Shown here: in pieces, positions 43,601 through 54,810 of the stretch
How positions within the stretch are numbered: position 1 is the first letter of the stretch
Layout of the letters: each line of letters begins with the position of its first letter
From: Corythucha ciliata
Taxonomy: Eukaryota; Arthropoda; Insecta; Hemiptera; Tingidae
Assembly (NCBI GenBank): GCA_038030265.1
Contig: CM075939.1
Span: 21,433,253 to 21,497,252, forward strand
Length of the DNA: 64,000 bases
Direction: 5' to 3'
Notes under the pieces: model-generated
What the model was told of the DNA's origin: nothing
Database searches by the model: none
The model's input: the letters and a program-made list of their open reading frames with translations, nothing else
Made by a program: the position numbers and the translations under genes

Positions 43601-46010
43601 ACCATCCACCCATCAAATTACACAAAAGATGGGGAAGAGATAAAAGTGGTCATCATTCCACGTAATGAAGTCGTGGTTAAGGGGGAAAAAAGTCAAGGCA
43701 TTAGGCTAACGAAGCGCCTAGCCGCCGCGCCGACCGGTGTAATCAAATGTAGGTTGGAAGAAAATTTGAGTGAGCGACGTTAAGAGCGAGTTAGATTAAA
43801 GTGGGGCGTAAAGTGGGGAAAGTTGGCGAGTGGTCGGTGGTGGTGGATTGTAGATCTCTGGTTGACGAAAAGGGTGTAAGAGGAAAGTGTGATCCATAAC
43901 ATTAGAATACGTTGCATGATAGATTATCCCTTGTAGGTAGTTGGTACCTTTGAAGGTAGATTCAAAGGTGATATCTTGAATCAATTATGTACTATCTGAA
44001 TCCACCTCTTCTACATACATATATGTGTAAAGGAGAAGGACGAATTTCCGCACAAGATAAAATACGAAACGGAAGAGGAGAAAAGGTCGGAAATCCGCGT
44101 TGTGAATTCTATAATATTGAATTTTAAATTGAAAAAACAATGTTCATTAAAAACAGATCCAATCTCCGCGTGTTTCGCGAGTTATATCTCCGCCGCCCGA
44201 CCAAACAATAACTTAATCAAGCACCCTTTCGACTGGAAGCTCTATATTCCGAAACCATTGAAGAAGAAACAAAATTATCACTCCCAATAAAAACGCCACG
44301 GGACATTGACATTGACGTCAGTCACATCACCCAAATTATCCAATATGCGGCAGGGGTGGATAGTAGCACGTCACAGAATAATGGGCATTATCAAAATCAC
44401 AACCAAATTATTACAATACTCCTTCGCATAATACAAAATCTTCTGGACGAAAATTAAATGCGAGAACGCCGCTGTGGCAAACAAATGCCAGTTGAACTAT
44501 TGAACCGTGGACATTTTCAAATTGATAGTAACCTGTGAAATGTTATTAAAATTTCAACCAAAATTTGAGCACAGTTAGGAGCTGCTCGCCAAAAGGAAAT
44601 TGAAAATAGGAATAAAGAGCAACTGAAGGAATAGGAGGATTATCCAAAAAGGCGACGCACAGCTCGCGATTCAGCTTTAACCGCAGCCGGCTTTTTCGCG
44701 GCGGTAAAATGGTCCGCACGTGCACCCGAGTCACCCAGTCTTGAACTCTACGCGCAACACATCGAATGAGGAAGACACATGAATTTTTTTTATTTTTTAT
44801 TCGGAAAGCGTGTTCAACCATAAACACGATGAGATGTATTTCTAACGAATTATTCATCAATAAAACCATTTAAAAAATGTTTGAAAGTAGTTAATTCGAA
44901 ATTTCTGTTTTCCCTCCAAGTGATTTTATACTCTGCCCCTCCTGCCTATATCATGTGTAACGTAATTATTTCAGATTGAGTCCTACTGCGGTAGCTTATA
45001 CATTATACTGAAGCAAAATATTATTATCTTTTTTGTTTTGATAGTGATTGATAAAATCAAATAATTTTTTTTTTTTGTACATATAAAAATTAGGTAATTT
45101 ACTATGATGTCTGTACTTTTACGGAGCTTCCCTCTCTTTTTCATTGGACGTAGCCAATACTTTGGTCTCCATAAGTTTTTCGGCCCGACCTGATTAAAAT
45201 AACACGGGAGAAATGATGAATCCGATAATTATGCGCCATTTATCAACTTACACTTATACAAGCACCTCTGCAATTTGGAGTTTTGAATTTCCGTAGAGAT
45301 CTTGAAAACTTCGGAAATGTATTCACAAAGCTCCCAGTTTGTTATGGTCCCGGCAGATTACATATTTGAATCGGCCTTTCAAATTCCACTTGGGTCACTA
45401 ATGATCTCTAATGGGACAAATATAAGTGTAATAAAACAATGTTTTAACGAAGTAATCGTGAAGTAATCGTTCGCAGATGAAATGTCTCACCTTTTTTATG
45501 GATTGAACGAAGAACTCGCCTCGAAGAAAGTAAACACGAGCCCGCACAAGTCACACGGATATAATAAACCAAAAAATAAACAAACACGTATGTGAGAGAG
45601 GTTGATGAGTGAGAAAATATGCCGCCCCAATGCTTCAGAAGTGTATGTAGTAGCCTCGTGCAAGCTCTGGTACGTCACACAGGGGCTGAGGTAGGTAGTT
45701 ACCCCCTCGAACCCTGTCCATACATAAAATTATAATATTTTAAAGATATTGCATTCATTTTTATGGTGAAAAAGGATGACATTCGCGTTATTTAACCGAA
45801 TTTCACAATAAAAAAGCGTCAGAGACCAAAATTTCTGATACGTGCACCTTCCTCATTGGTGAATAGAAAGGAACGCTATTTTGTTTTTGTTTTTTCCTTT
45901 TTTTCTAGCTGGTTTTTATAAGGTTTACAGTCGATTTCCAAAGCTAGATCGTTCCTTCGGAGAGTTTCATCTTTCATGATCTGGAATGAGTTTCGGGACC
46001 AGGATTATAA
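40670..46010. other. Gene-poor repeat-rich stretch
   Basis: Contains poly-G at about 41329-41341, a GATTTAATTCAGAGAG fragment shared with 3.4 kb, and one end of the GGGGCCTTATTCCGAAC family at about 42570. No exon, tRNA or complete transposon could be supported. Minus-strand exons of the membrane-protein gene were looked for and not found. Confidence 0.4.
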
Positions 46011-46015
46011 GATAC

Positions 46016-47744
46016 AATGAGGAAGTTTCACATTTTCCAAAAATATTTTTTTTTAGATGAGGCCCATCAATCCTTCCACGTAAATAAATAAATAAAAATT
46101 TAAACCTTTCAGAAATATTTTTTTTTTATTAACAAAAGTTGCCATATTTGAAATCCCGCCAAAACGAACATTTTCCGCAACTAGTAGGTATTTGTAGGTA
46201 TTCTCCAAGGTAAATAGACTTACAGAGGTATGCTCGTAACCGGGCTCGTAACTAAGAAAATTTTTGTCAAAATTGACGTCACGGTAGTAAAAAAAAAAAT
46301 GAGGTACCAAACTTCACATATGAAGCTTCCCCTCTCATGGTTGATTCCTTGGAATTTCTTTGTAGATCAAGCAAAAAATGAATGAAAAGCTAAAATAAGT
46401 GCCTGGAATTTTTTTTCAAGCGATATAATTTGGCCGACCAAATTCCTGTTGAGTTGTTCCTTAGACCTTATGTACCGTTTTAAGGTCCAGTTAATTGACA
46501 CGTACCACGTGAGGCTCCGTGTATTCAGTACAGACAGCACTCGGCGCAGTGACGGACGAGTTTATTATGTGAATCAGTGAGAAACGACTAGTAAGCTTTA
46601 CGAGCGAGCAAGGAAGGGCTTCCCTGCTGCCCGCGACAATCACTTCCTGCTCACGAGCATTTCTTAGATAGGTTGGACAATAAAGCTGAAGTTTAAAAGT
46701 GTTCCCTGTTGTGTATAAAAATAGAACTAATTCAGTATTTTAGTATTAATGGTGTCCTTCAACCAGAATCCCGGCCTGGAACCTAGCCTTTTTCAATCAC
46801 TGTCGATATCGAGGAATTCGTTTGCCTCATCTGGGGCCTTAGTACGAACTCGTGCGAAAATGCCGCTAGATGTGATTGCTATGGCGGGATAATGTTATTT
46901 CTTGCTCGGCTTTTTCCCCGAGCCATACTATGGCCCCTGGCCACATACCCAACAGTAGGGCGATTTCACCATACGAGCGTATTGGTCGATGTGCTGTTTG
47001 TTGTTTAAACACCGCCGAGAACCCTTAATACGAAGCCAAGTGTTTCGGGGCGCTTATATTATTGTTCATTGGAACGGTGGCGAGGTCTTTATGTTGATGA
47101 GTGTCACGAAAACTCATTGCTTATCGAGAAAATTGCTCAACTTAGCTCTATCTTAAAAGAATTTCTAAAAGTTTCACAACTGCGATGATACCCTGCACTG
47201 CACCTGCAGCAGTTTTCTTTGCTCCAACCATTACATTTAGCGGCCCTGCAATCACTTCTTTCACAGAACATTGTCCTGCAGGCAATAATGCGTAGTTCAC
47301 CCGATTTCAAAAGTGGCCCCAGAAATGTTGATAATTTTGTTTTATTGAAAAAAGTCCCACCTGTTAATTTTTTAAAAATTTTTCATCCCATGACGTCATG
47401 GCACAAACAATAATAATTGGTTGAAAATTAAGAGCATACCTCTTTAGTCCATTTACCTTGGGTATTCTCTGTCTTTTTCATGCCTCTAAATATCTCATCT
47501 GTTTATCCTCCATTATTTTATTATTGGACAGCTGTAGTAGAAAATAAGGCAAAGAAACACAACAAACCGCTCTCCGACAGCAACGTTACAGGCGAATTTT
47601 TTTCGGAAGGCGCATATGACACAAACATGCTATAGCTGGCGTTATTTTACGAAAGGATCACGATTTATGCTCTATTTTAGCATAAATAAACCTTGAAAAA
47701 TATATTTATGAATAAGTTCTGACCCATAAAACTTCTTCATTATT
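46016..47744. mobile_element. ATGAGGAAGTTT MITE, split by a 1,255-bp insertion
   Basis: The left part (46016-46205) and right part (47461-47744) together match the MITE at 4711-5222. The left ends at CGAACATTTTCCGC plus a short local stretch; the right resumes at GTATTCTCTGTC. They share CTCTCCGACAGCAACGTTAC-like and GCATAAATAAACCTT words. The end TTCTTCATT is a one-base variant of the family's TTCCTCATT. Confidence 0.8.
46206..47460. mobile_element. Non-autonomous DNA transposon, CAAGGTAAAT ends, 9-bp duplication
   Basis: The ends CAAGGTAAATAGACTTACAG and CTCTTTAGTCCATTTACCTTG-type sequence are inverse over about 29 bp. The 9-mer GGTATTCTC flanks both sides (46197-46205, 47461-47469). The CAAGGT start and the 9-bp duplication link it to the 14179 and 57567 MITEs. 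The interior has no transposase frame. It contains a fragment of the GGGGCCTTAGTACGAAC family at 46830-46910. Confidence 0.85.
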
Positions 47745-47979
47745 ACTCGCGGTTCCCCGATCACATGTAGACGGGTGAGACGAGGTGGTGGACGGGCGCG
47801 TACATGTTATAATTCATATAACAAAGTTCGCGGATGTAAAGCCAGCGGAAACCAGCAATGCGGAAACCGTGAAACTGCCCCTTCAAACTGGCTGATCAGC
47901 ATTGAAATTGAAACTAAACATTTTGCTCTTTAAAAAACCAATAATCTAGACATTTTGCACGAAAAACAGATTTTCCACT

Positions 47980-48410
47980 GAAAAAATTGTCATTTGTAGG
48001 GAAAAACGTTAATTTGTGGCTAAATGAGAAAACGCCTACTCGCGGTTAAAATTGAGAAAACGCTAGTAATTCGAGGTTTCTGAAGGCGACCTCATGGCTA
48101 ACGCATAGAGAAAAAAAAAACGACACAGAAAAAACGTTAATTCATGGCCATTAGTAGAAGAAAACCGTTAATTTGCGGGTGAAATTGAGAAAAGCATTAA
48201 TGTGCTGTTTTTGGGTTAAATCGGCGGCTAAAATTAAGAAAACGCTAAAAGTGAAAAAATCACCGATTCACAGCAAAAGTTGTGAAAATAGCAAAAATTG
48301 TGTTAATTCGCGGATAAAATTGAGGAAAAGGGCTAATTCACAGCTCTACCTGGGGGGGGGGGGTCAATTTTACCTGCAATGACCAGGTAAAATTGAGAAA
48401 AATAACTGAG
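47980..48410. repeat. Degenerate 30-nt array (TTCGCGGNTAAAATTGAGAAAA)
   Basis: About 12 diverged units, abutting a poly-G run (48353-48362) and ending about 150 bp before the Penelope palindrome. Confidence 0.7.
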
Positions 48411-48567
48411 GAACTACATCATTCAGAGCTAAATATCAGTGAAATCACAAGTTTTGGTTTTTTTGTGGGCATGGACCCAGGGCTGGCCAGACAAGACAGC
48501 TCCCAAAGTAAGGCAATTGTAGCCATGAAATTACATCACACCGGGCTGAAAATCTGTGGAATTTTCA

Positions 48568-50136
48568 GTAATTAAAGATTATTTGAGTACAAACATTCAA
48601 GTTTTATTAATGGCCGACTAGTTTCGGAGTAGACTGCACTCCATTTTCGAGGCCGAAACAATTAAAAGGAGACATCACAACAATCAACAAGAATTCTCAA
48701 CAATTATTAAAAATCTAGCTTAACGTTTACTCACATCTCTTTGACAAACGTCTCACGCAAAATTCCCAAAAATCCCGGCGACGGATGTACAAGGAAACTT
48801 GTTTCTGTACTAAATGATTTAAACCCTTTTATCTTTCAAGACAGAGAGCCACACCCCCTCAACCCACTCCCATATCTGCTTTTTCCACCACTTCTCTTAT
48901 ACATTGCCAAAACGTTCTTATACGGTTCTACTCCAACACTATCCAACTGAAAATTGACAGTTTTTTCCCCCAAATTTATATGTAATTTTTCCAAGACTTT
49001 TAATTTTCCGCAGTTGTTCTCCCGATCCAATATACTAACGTCTTTAAAATTAAAATATGCCCCGTTTTATTATGATGTTCACTAAGCCCAGTATTATTTT
49101 TTCTATTTTTAGTATCACAAACGTGTTGAGCTATTCTATTTTTTAACTTTTGCGTAGTCATCCCTATGTAGCAACCTTCACACCCCCCACAATTAATTTT
49201 ATATACCACATTATTCTTTTGAGTAATATTATCTTTGTCTTTAAAAGCTGGAAAAATAGTCTTAAGTGAGTTATTCAACTTGAAAGCTATATCTATATTA
49301 TTGACTGAACAAAATTCTTTTAATAAGTTTTTAATCGTATACGAAATACCCTCTATAAACGTAATACCCATTTTACATCTTAAATTTGTATTCATAACCT
49401 CACTTTCAATATTATTAACCGACTTTAATTTGTTAATTTCATTTTTAACAAGCTTTTTCACTAGTCCCGGAGGGTAATCGTTCTTTATAAACATATTTTC
49501 CACCTTTTTTATGTTATCTTGATGATAACAATCTTCACTTAACAATAACATTTTTCTTGTTTGGTTCTTAACAATATTAACTTTCATGTGGTACGGGTGG
49601 TTCGAGTAATAATTCAATATTCTGTTTGATGCAGTTTCTTTTTTGTACCAATTCGTTTTAATCTCACCATTTTCTAATCTAGTGAGCGTCATATCTAAAA
49701 AATTTAATTTATTGTTAATTTCACGTTCAGCCGTAAATTTAATATTAGGGTGAGCACAATTCAACTCGTTAATTAAGGGTATTATATGTTCTTTTTTAAC
49801 GCAAGCTATGGAATCGTCAACATAAATTTTTAAAAAATCAACTTTTAACTTACTTTTCAGTAAAACGTCATTAATAAGCTTATCTACGTAAATACCAGCT
49901 AAAAGAGGCGATAGACAGCCTCCCATGCTTAAACCATTTTTTTGTTCATATATAGTTCCATTAAAAATAAAATAATTATTAAAAACACAGAAACGTAGTA
50001 TATTAAAAAATAACTCTTTTGGAATTTTAGTATGCTGTTTTATGATTGACCATTTTGACTCGATGTATGCTAAAACCTCCGTTACCGGAATGCTAGGGAA
50101 CATACTTTCAACATCTAAACTAACAAGCTCATCCCC
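48568..50136 (-). mobile_element. Penelope-like retroelement, minus copy (5'-truncated, frameshifted)
   Basis: Reads from 50136 down to 48568. It opens with RT motif A (ELVSLDVESMFPSIPV, D followed by SMF) coded in 50134-50090, a segment missing from the plus copy. It then matches the plus copy base for base apart from rare differences. One T is missing from the T5 run (49052-49055), which shifts the frame after the TGH motif of the endonuclease, so the last 70 or so residues are lost. The 3' tail ends near 48568. Everything 5' of RT motif A is absent. Penelope-like elements often have inverted or tandem arrangements; see the plus copy. Confidence 0.92.
49000..50136 (-). pseudogene. Penelope-like RT/GIY-YIG ORF, minus copy, broken
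   Basis: Frame open from 50136 to the frameshift near 49053, then about 20 unrelated residues to a stop near 49000. It keeps motif A, the YVDD catalytic box and the GIY-YIG core (VYKINCGG, GCYIGMTT), but lacks the C-terminal end. It also lacks the N-terminal part of the reverse transcriptase, so it could not be functional by itself. Confidence 0.9.
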
Positions 50137-51402
50137 TTCCCTAGCATTCCGGTAACGGAGGTTTTAGCATACATCGAGTCAAAATGGTCAATCATAAAAC
50201 AGCATACTAAAATTCCAAAAGAGTTATTTTTTAATATACTACGTTTCTGTGTTTTTAATAATTATTTTATTTTTAATGGAACTATATATGAACAAAAAAA
50301 TGGTTTAAGCATGGGAGGCTGTCTATCGCCTCTTTTAGCTGGTATTTACGTAGATAAGCTTATTAATGACGTTTTACTGAAAAGTAAGTTAAAAGTTGAT
50401 TTTTTAAAAATTTATGTTGACGATTCCATAGCTTGCGTTAAAAAAGAACATATAATACCCTTAATTAACGAGTTGAATTGTGCTCACCCTAATATTAAAT
50501 TTACGGCTGAACGTGAAATTAACAATAAATTAAATTTTTTAGATATGACGCTCACTAGATTAGAAAATGGTGAGATTAAAACGAATTGGTACAAAAAAGA
50601 AACTGCATCAAACAGAATATTGAATTATTACTCGAACCACCCGTACCACATGAAAGTTAATATTGTTAAGAACCAAACAAGAAAAATGTTATTGTTAAGT
50701 GAAGATTGTTATCATCAAGATAACATAAAAAAGGTGGAAAATATGTTTATAAAGAACGATTACCCTCCGGGACTAGTGAAAAAGCTTGTTAAAAATGAAA
50801 TTAACAAATTAAAGTCGGTTAATAATATTGAAAGTGAGGTTATGAATACAAATTTAAGATGTAAAATGGGTATTACGTTTATAGAGGGTATTTCGTATAC
50901 GATTAAAAACTTATTAAAAGAATTTTGTTCAGTCAATAATATAGATATAGCTTTCAAGTTGAATAACTCACTTAAGACTATTTTTCCAGCTTTTAAAGAC
51001 AAAGATAATATTACTCAAAAGAATAATGTGGTATATAAAATTAATTGTGGGGGGTGTGAAGGTTGCTACATAGGGATGACTACGCAAAAGTTAAAAAATA
51101 GAATAGCTCAACACGTTTGTGATACTAAAAATAGAAAAAATAATACTGGGCTTAGTGAACATCATAATAAAACGGGGCATATTTTTAATTTTAAAGACGT
51201 TAGTATATTGGATCGGGAGAACAACTGCGGAAAATTAAAAGTCTTGGAAAAATTACATATAAATTTGGGGGAAAAAACTGTCAATTTTCAGTTGGATAGT
51301 GTTGGAGTAGAACCGTATAAGAACGTTTTGGCAATGTATAAGAGAAGTGGTGGAAAAAGCAGATATGGGAGTGGGTTGAGGGGGTGTGGCTCTCTGTCTT
51401 GA
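50137..51402 (+). CDS. Penelope-like reverse transcriptase with GIY-YIG endonuclease (partial)
   Basis: Open from the arm start for 421 residues, with no ATG at the left edge because the 5' part is missing; the first ATG is at 50311. The RT fingers and motif A are absent. GLSMGGCLSPLLAGIYVDKL is the motif B region. FLKIYVDDSIA carries the catalytic aspartate pair (about 95-96). The following LNFLDMTL is the motif found after YxDD in this class. A cysteine-rich spacer (CGGCEGC) leads into the GIY-YIG nuclease: VYKI, GCYIGMTT, the arginine in LKNRIAQH and the acidic residue in LSEHHNKTGH. Penelope elements use this fused enzyme to nick DNA and prime reverse transcription. The C-terminus is complete, ending CGSLS. 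Confidence 0.92.
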   Translation, partial: FPSIPVTEVLAYIESKWSIIKQHTKIPKELFFNILRFCVFNNYFIFNGTIYEQKNGLSMGGCLSPLLAGIYVDKLINDVLLKSKLKVDFLKIYVDDSIACVKKEHIIPLINELNCAHPNIKFTAEREINNKLNFLDMTLTRLENGEIKTNWYKKETASNRILNYYSNHPYHMKVNIVKNQTRKMLLLSEDCYHQDNIKKVENMFIKNDYPPGLVKKLVKNEINKLKSVNNIESEVMNTNLRCKMGITFIEGISYTIKNLLKEFCSVNNIDIAFKLNNSLKTIFPAFKDKDNITQKNNVVYKINCGGCEGCYIGMTTQKLKNRIAQHVCDTKNRKNNTGLSEHHNKTGHIFNFKDVSILDRENNCGKLKVLEKLHINLGEKTVNFQLDSVGVEPYKNVLAMYKRSGGKSRYGSGLRGCGSLS

Positions 51403-51582
51403 AAGATAAAAGGGTTTAAATCATTTAGTACAGAAACAAGTTTCCTTGTACATCCGTCGCCGGGATTTTTGGGAATTTTGCGTGAGACGTTTGTCAAAGA
51501 GATGTGAGTAAACGTTAAGCTAGATTTTTAATAATTGTTGAGAATTCTTGTTGATTGTTGTGATGTCTCCTTTTAATTGTTT

Positions 51583-51624
51583 CGGCCTCGAAAATGGAGT
51601 GCTGTCTACTCCGAAACTAGTCGG
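51583..51624 (+). ncRNA. Degenerate hammerhead-like fold in the Penelope 3' tail
   Basis: GGAGT-GCTGTCT-ACTCC forms stem II, followed by GAAAC, TA and GTC, then GGCC, which can pair with the GGCC in front. The first core strand is CTCGAAAAT instead of CUGANGA, so catalysis is unlikely. The minus copy (48652-48611) has the same fold with one loop change (A for T). Confidence 0.4.
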
Positions 51625-51741
51625 CCATTAATAAAACTTGAATGTTTGTACTCAAATAATCTTTAATTACTTAATATTAATAACATTCACGAAACTCATA
51701 AAAATTTGTGGAATTTTCATTTTCAGGTCTAATTAAACATA

Positions 51742-52400
51742 CAGGGTGTTTCAGGAGGAATGATCAGGACTTTAACCAGTGATAGTACTAACTAGGACAA
51801 ACCAAAATCGTCATATGAACCCAGGGTCGCAAACGCTTCCCTTCTGAGTTACAGGTATTTTTGTCATTTTTTGGCCAAACGCTCTCTTTTCGTCAATAAC
51901 CATTTTTAGCGTCGCAGCTATTCATTACAGAAGAAAACCGATGACGGTTATGGAAAGAGCACAAAATTTCCGTTCAAGAAATGCTGTTGCAACTAGCTGA
52001 CGCCATGTTTTAGTACTTTCTTTTATTTGTTGAAAAAACCAAAAACCGTAAATTGTAATTTTACTGTTTCTTACAAAGAAGATTTTTCCACAAACTTCAG
52101 TGGCAAAGTCACGGTTAAGTTATTGATAAAACATGCCAGTATTGTAAGCTACAAAACGACTTTTTAAATTTCAAAATCGATGCATTTTTCGCTGAGATAT
52201 TGCATCTAACGTTCAGAAATCCCTGATCAGGTAGTCAAATTGAGCCACATAGCACCTACCTAAAAAAAATTGAAAACAGTCATTTCCCGAGTCAATCCTT
52301 GAATGTGCGCACGGAAATAATTTCATGAAACTAATGCCTGGAGTTATTTTGTCAAATAATTACTACAAACCCCTCCCCACCCCACAAAAATAACCAAAAT
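51742..52400 (+). repeat. TACAGGGTG-type repeat head
   Basis: Starts CAGGGTGTTTCAGGAGGAAT after CATA, 70 bp beyond the Penelope copy. The far end was not identified. Same class of head as at 34863. Confidence 0.45.
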
Positions 52401-52679
52401 CACAGAAAAATGATTGAATAATGTGTATTGTGGACTATGGAATGAAGAAACTGGATGTAAACTGGGGAAGCCTACAACTTACTCGATGGATTGATTTTGT
52501 ATGTCTTTCGTCCCCCCCCCATCATAAAAAGTACGAATTTACAACTGTTTTCAGGGGATTGACAATTGTTACTTTTCTATGAGATGATTATTATTGTTTC
52601 AAAAGACTTACTAAGAGACACAATACATGGTTTTTCGTGCAGTGGAAGTTGTAATCTGGATTTACACGATTGAACGTGA

Positions 52680-53220
52680 ATTTATTCGAAATTGAATGAG
52701 TTTGCAAGTTGGAGTTATAATTTTAGCGAAATGACAAAAGTTTTGTGGAAATTGACAGAATCGGGTCTTCAGGTCTTAATTTAGACGAAATTGCAACTTT
52801 AGAGCCTTAATTAAAGCACATTTTCTGCTCCTAGACCATTTTGTAACGGTGGGGAACTCAGGCATGCATGCCCCGACTCATGCCATATAGCCTGACGATT
52901 ATACCCATGAAATTGGGAGTTTCAGGTTTTCATTTAAGCAAAATTGCAGGTTCTGAATCTAAATTTCGGAGAAATAGCAAGTTTTCGGTGCTAAATCTCC
53001 GTGAAATAGCTGCAAGTATTCATTGCTGTTTTTGTTTGGCTCTGACCACGCGGGCTACTAAGGACCGCCGTCGTAGGCTGACAAGGCCCAAACTGAACGT
53101 TTTGGAGGAAAAAAAATCTGAAAAATTGATCCCTTTCCCGAATTAGTGTCCTAATTTGGCAAAATTACAAGTTTTTTGGCTGAATGTCCGTGAAATTGAA
53201 AGTGTCAGGTCAGTAAAGCT
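52680..53220. repeat. Degenerate array around GAAATTGCAAGTTTT
   Basis: A loose unit of about 40 nt (GCGAAATTGCAAGTTT, then TCAGGTCTTAATTTAG) recurs about ten times with heavy divergence. Confidence 0.55.
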
Positions 53221-53344
53221 GTAGTAGACTGTGAGTCGTTTATATCGTCTAGACGAGAATTGATGGTCTGTTCAATTTAGCATTTGACGAGGGTTTCCCC
53301 CATTAGTTTCTTTATTTAATAACATAACAACGACTCAAGAAAGA

Positions 53345-53410
53345 AAGAAATGCTGAGGATGGCTGAGACAGGTCGAAACCGGTCCATGAGAAAATAAAAA
53401 TTTGTCGACA
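53345..53410 (+). ncRNA. Hammerhead-like motif, solo Penelope-type fragment
   Basis: CTGAGGA (53353-53359) fits CUGANGA. Then U, then GGCU paired with GGUC through wobble pairs around GAGACA, then GAAAC and CGGTCC. It is followed by AAAATAAAAATTTG, resembling the tail of the other copies. No element body around it was recognised. Confidence 0.45.
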
Positions 53411-53981
53411 GACAATATTTTTCTTCAGTCCTTCAGGTAATTAAAGGAACTTCACTACATAGCCCATCGATGTTTATCGCGCTATAGTGCGATAAACAAA
53501 ATGAGTTAGGTAATATCAACAGTCAATCACTAGTTTCATTCAATTTTGACAAATTACTGGAAGCGGGTTGATTTACGCCGCTAACAAGGTACTGTTGTTA
53601 AAGATAGAAAAGTTTCTCTGTCTATGTACCCCCTTCCCTATTCACAAACAAAAAAATTGAAATTGAATAGTCGAATAGTTTTCCCCCCAACGCAAACGCT
53701 TGCTGCAGTGAACATGCGACTATGTACGTTCCAATGCTGTAAATTACAGCCTCGTTCGATTCAGCTGCGATTGATATCTCGAGCTGTGCTCAACTGATTG
53801 AAATAAACATGGAACGAAAAAATGTTTTTACAGGCACTTACCCTTCCATAACCCGTTGAGTGATATTAAGCGAATTGTATAGTGAATCGAAGCAGTTGCC
53901 GGTTCAATAGTTTTTGCGATCCATTTTTACCTTTGCAAACTCCATACTCTTTTTAATATCAATACCTTTTAAACCGAGTCC

Positions 53982-54236
53982 GTGCAGTTGACACAGGATC
54001 GTTTCTCTCTAAAGCACTGTACGTTAAAGAAAGGAGGGGGAGAAAATTTGTCTTATTTCATCCTGCTCAATCTTCGTTATTTTCCTTCCAGACTTTTCCC
54101 TTTTCTTTCTTCAGTTTTAGTATTTGTTCTAATCCTTTCTCACTCACATGCTGCCCCCGCTGTAACAGGCAATTTAAACGAAGAAGTCTTTACTGAAGTA
54201 GCACCGTTACCGCACATCGTTATTACATTTGGTTAG
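53982..54236 (+). CDS. Possible small secreted protein, or a last exon of one
   Basis: An 84-codon open frame. Its second half has a strong signal-peptide core (FPFLSSVLVFVLILSHSHA) followed by a 27-residue mature-like part, APAVTGNLNEEVFTEVAPLP then HIVITFG. A good splice acceptor (TTTTCTTTCTTCAG at 54101-54114) lies inside, so the true coding start may be in an upstream exon or the ATG may be elsewhere. I do not recognise the peptide. Nothing nearby supports or excludes it. Confidence 0.3.
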   Translation: MQLTQDRFSLKHCTLKKGGGENLSYFILLNLRYFPSRLFPFLSSVLVFVLILSHSHAAPAVTGNLNEEVFTEVAPLPHIVITFG

Positions 54237-54668
54237 ACTTGGCAAGCCTTTCAGGTAAGTGAAGGAAACTACCTCTTTTAACTTCACTGTTTTTAAGGGA
54301 ACAATGCAAAGAAAGGTCCTGTTGTAACAAGAACATGGAATGAAAAGTAAGGATTCTAAGCGGCATGCAATGTATCAATGAGATATTTTTAAGAATTATC
54401 TTCAGTTCCTTACTTACACGGCTCACAAAATGTTTCAGGGCGATTGTACCCCGCGAAAAGGACTGGGTTGAGAACTTTACAGGATGGTGCACGTAATAAC
54501 TGTGGACGAGAAATCAAGTGCCAAGCGCATCTTTTTAAAAACATCGAACAAGTGCTAAAGACCAACAACTCCCCAGTTCGAGGAACCTTGCCCGGTCAAA
54601 TGATCCTGAAGAGAGCGGGGGTATGTTTTCAGTAAAGACAGTGCACGAAAATAGCACTGACCTGTCCT

Positions 54669-54810
54669 AACACAGACCGGATCGACCGGATGCAATATTG
54701 GATGTTGAATTTCATTGCAAGTAATTTTTAAACATCCGGTCACAACCAAGCAATTTTATTGTGCATGCCATATTGCTTCAAATGTGCATAGTGTGATCCG
54801 GACTTTAGAA
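54669..54810. repeat. Decayed relative of the 14475 hairpin MITE
   Basis: Shares AACATCCGGTCAC, ACCAAG and the TTGCTTCAAA/CATTGC-type arm words with the 14475 element, but arms and target site are eroded. Confidence 0.4.

Larger units (their letters stand above)
50137..51670 (+). mobile_element. Penelope-like retroelement, plus copy (5'-truncated)
   Basis: Inverse of 50100-48568; arm lengths are 1534 and 1533 bp. The two arms are separated by a 36-nt loop (50101-50136). Ends with a 3' region carrying a hammerhead-like fold (about 51583-51624) and an AATAAAACTTG tail. Flanking sequence on the two outer sides is unrelated (GGAATTTTCA on the left, TTAATATTAATAAC on the right). Confidence 0.92.

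Noticed and set aside
48741..48950. 69-codon ORF, with an identical one at 51288-51497 on the other strand
   Set aside because: Antisense of the Penelope ORF 3' end; present twice only because the element is a palindrome.
49235..49477. 80-codon ORF, duplicated at 50760-51002 on the other strand
   Set aside because: Also antisense to the reverse transcriptase/endonuclease ORF.
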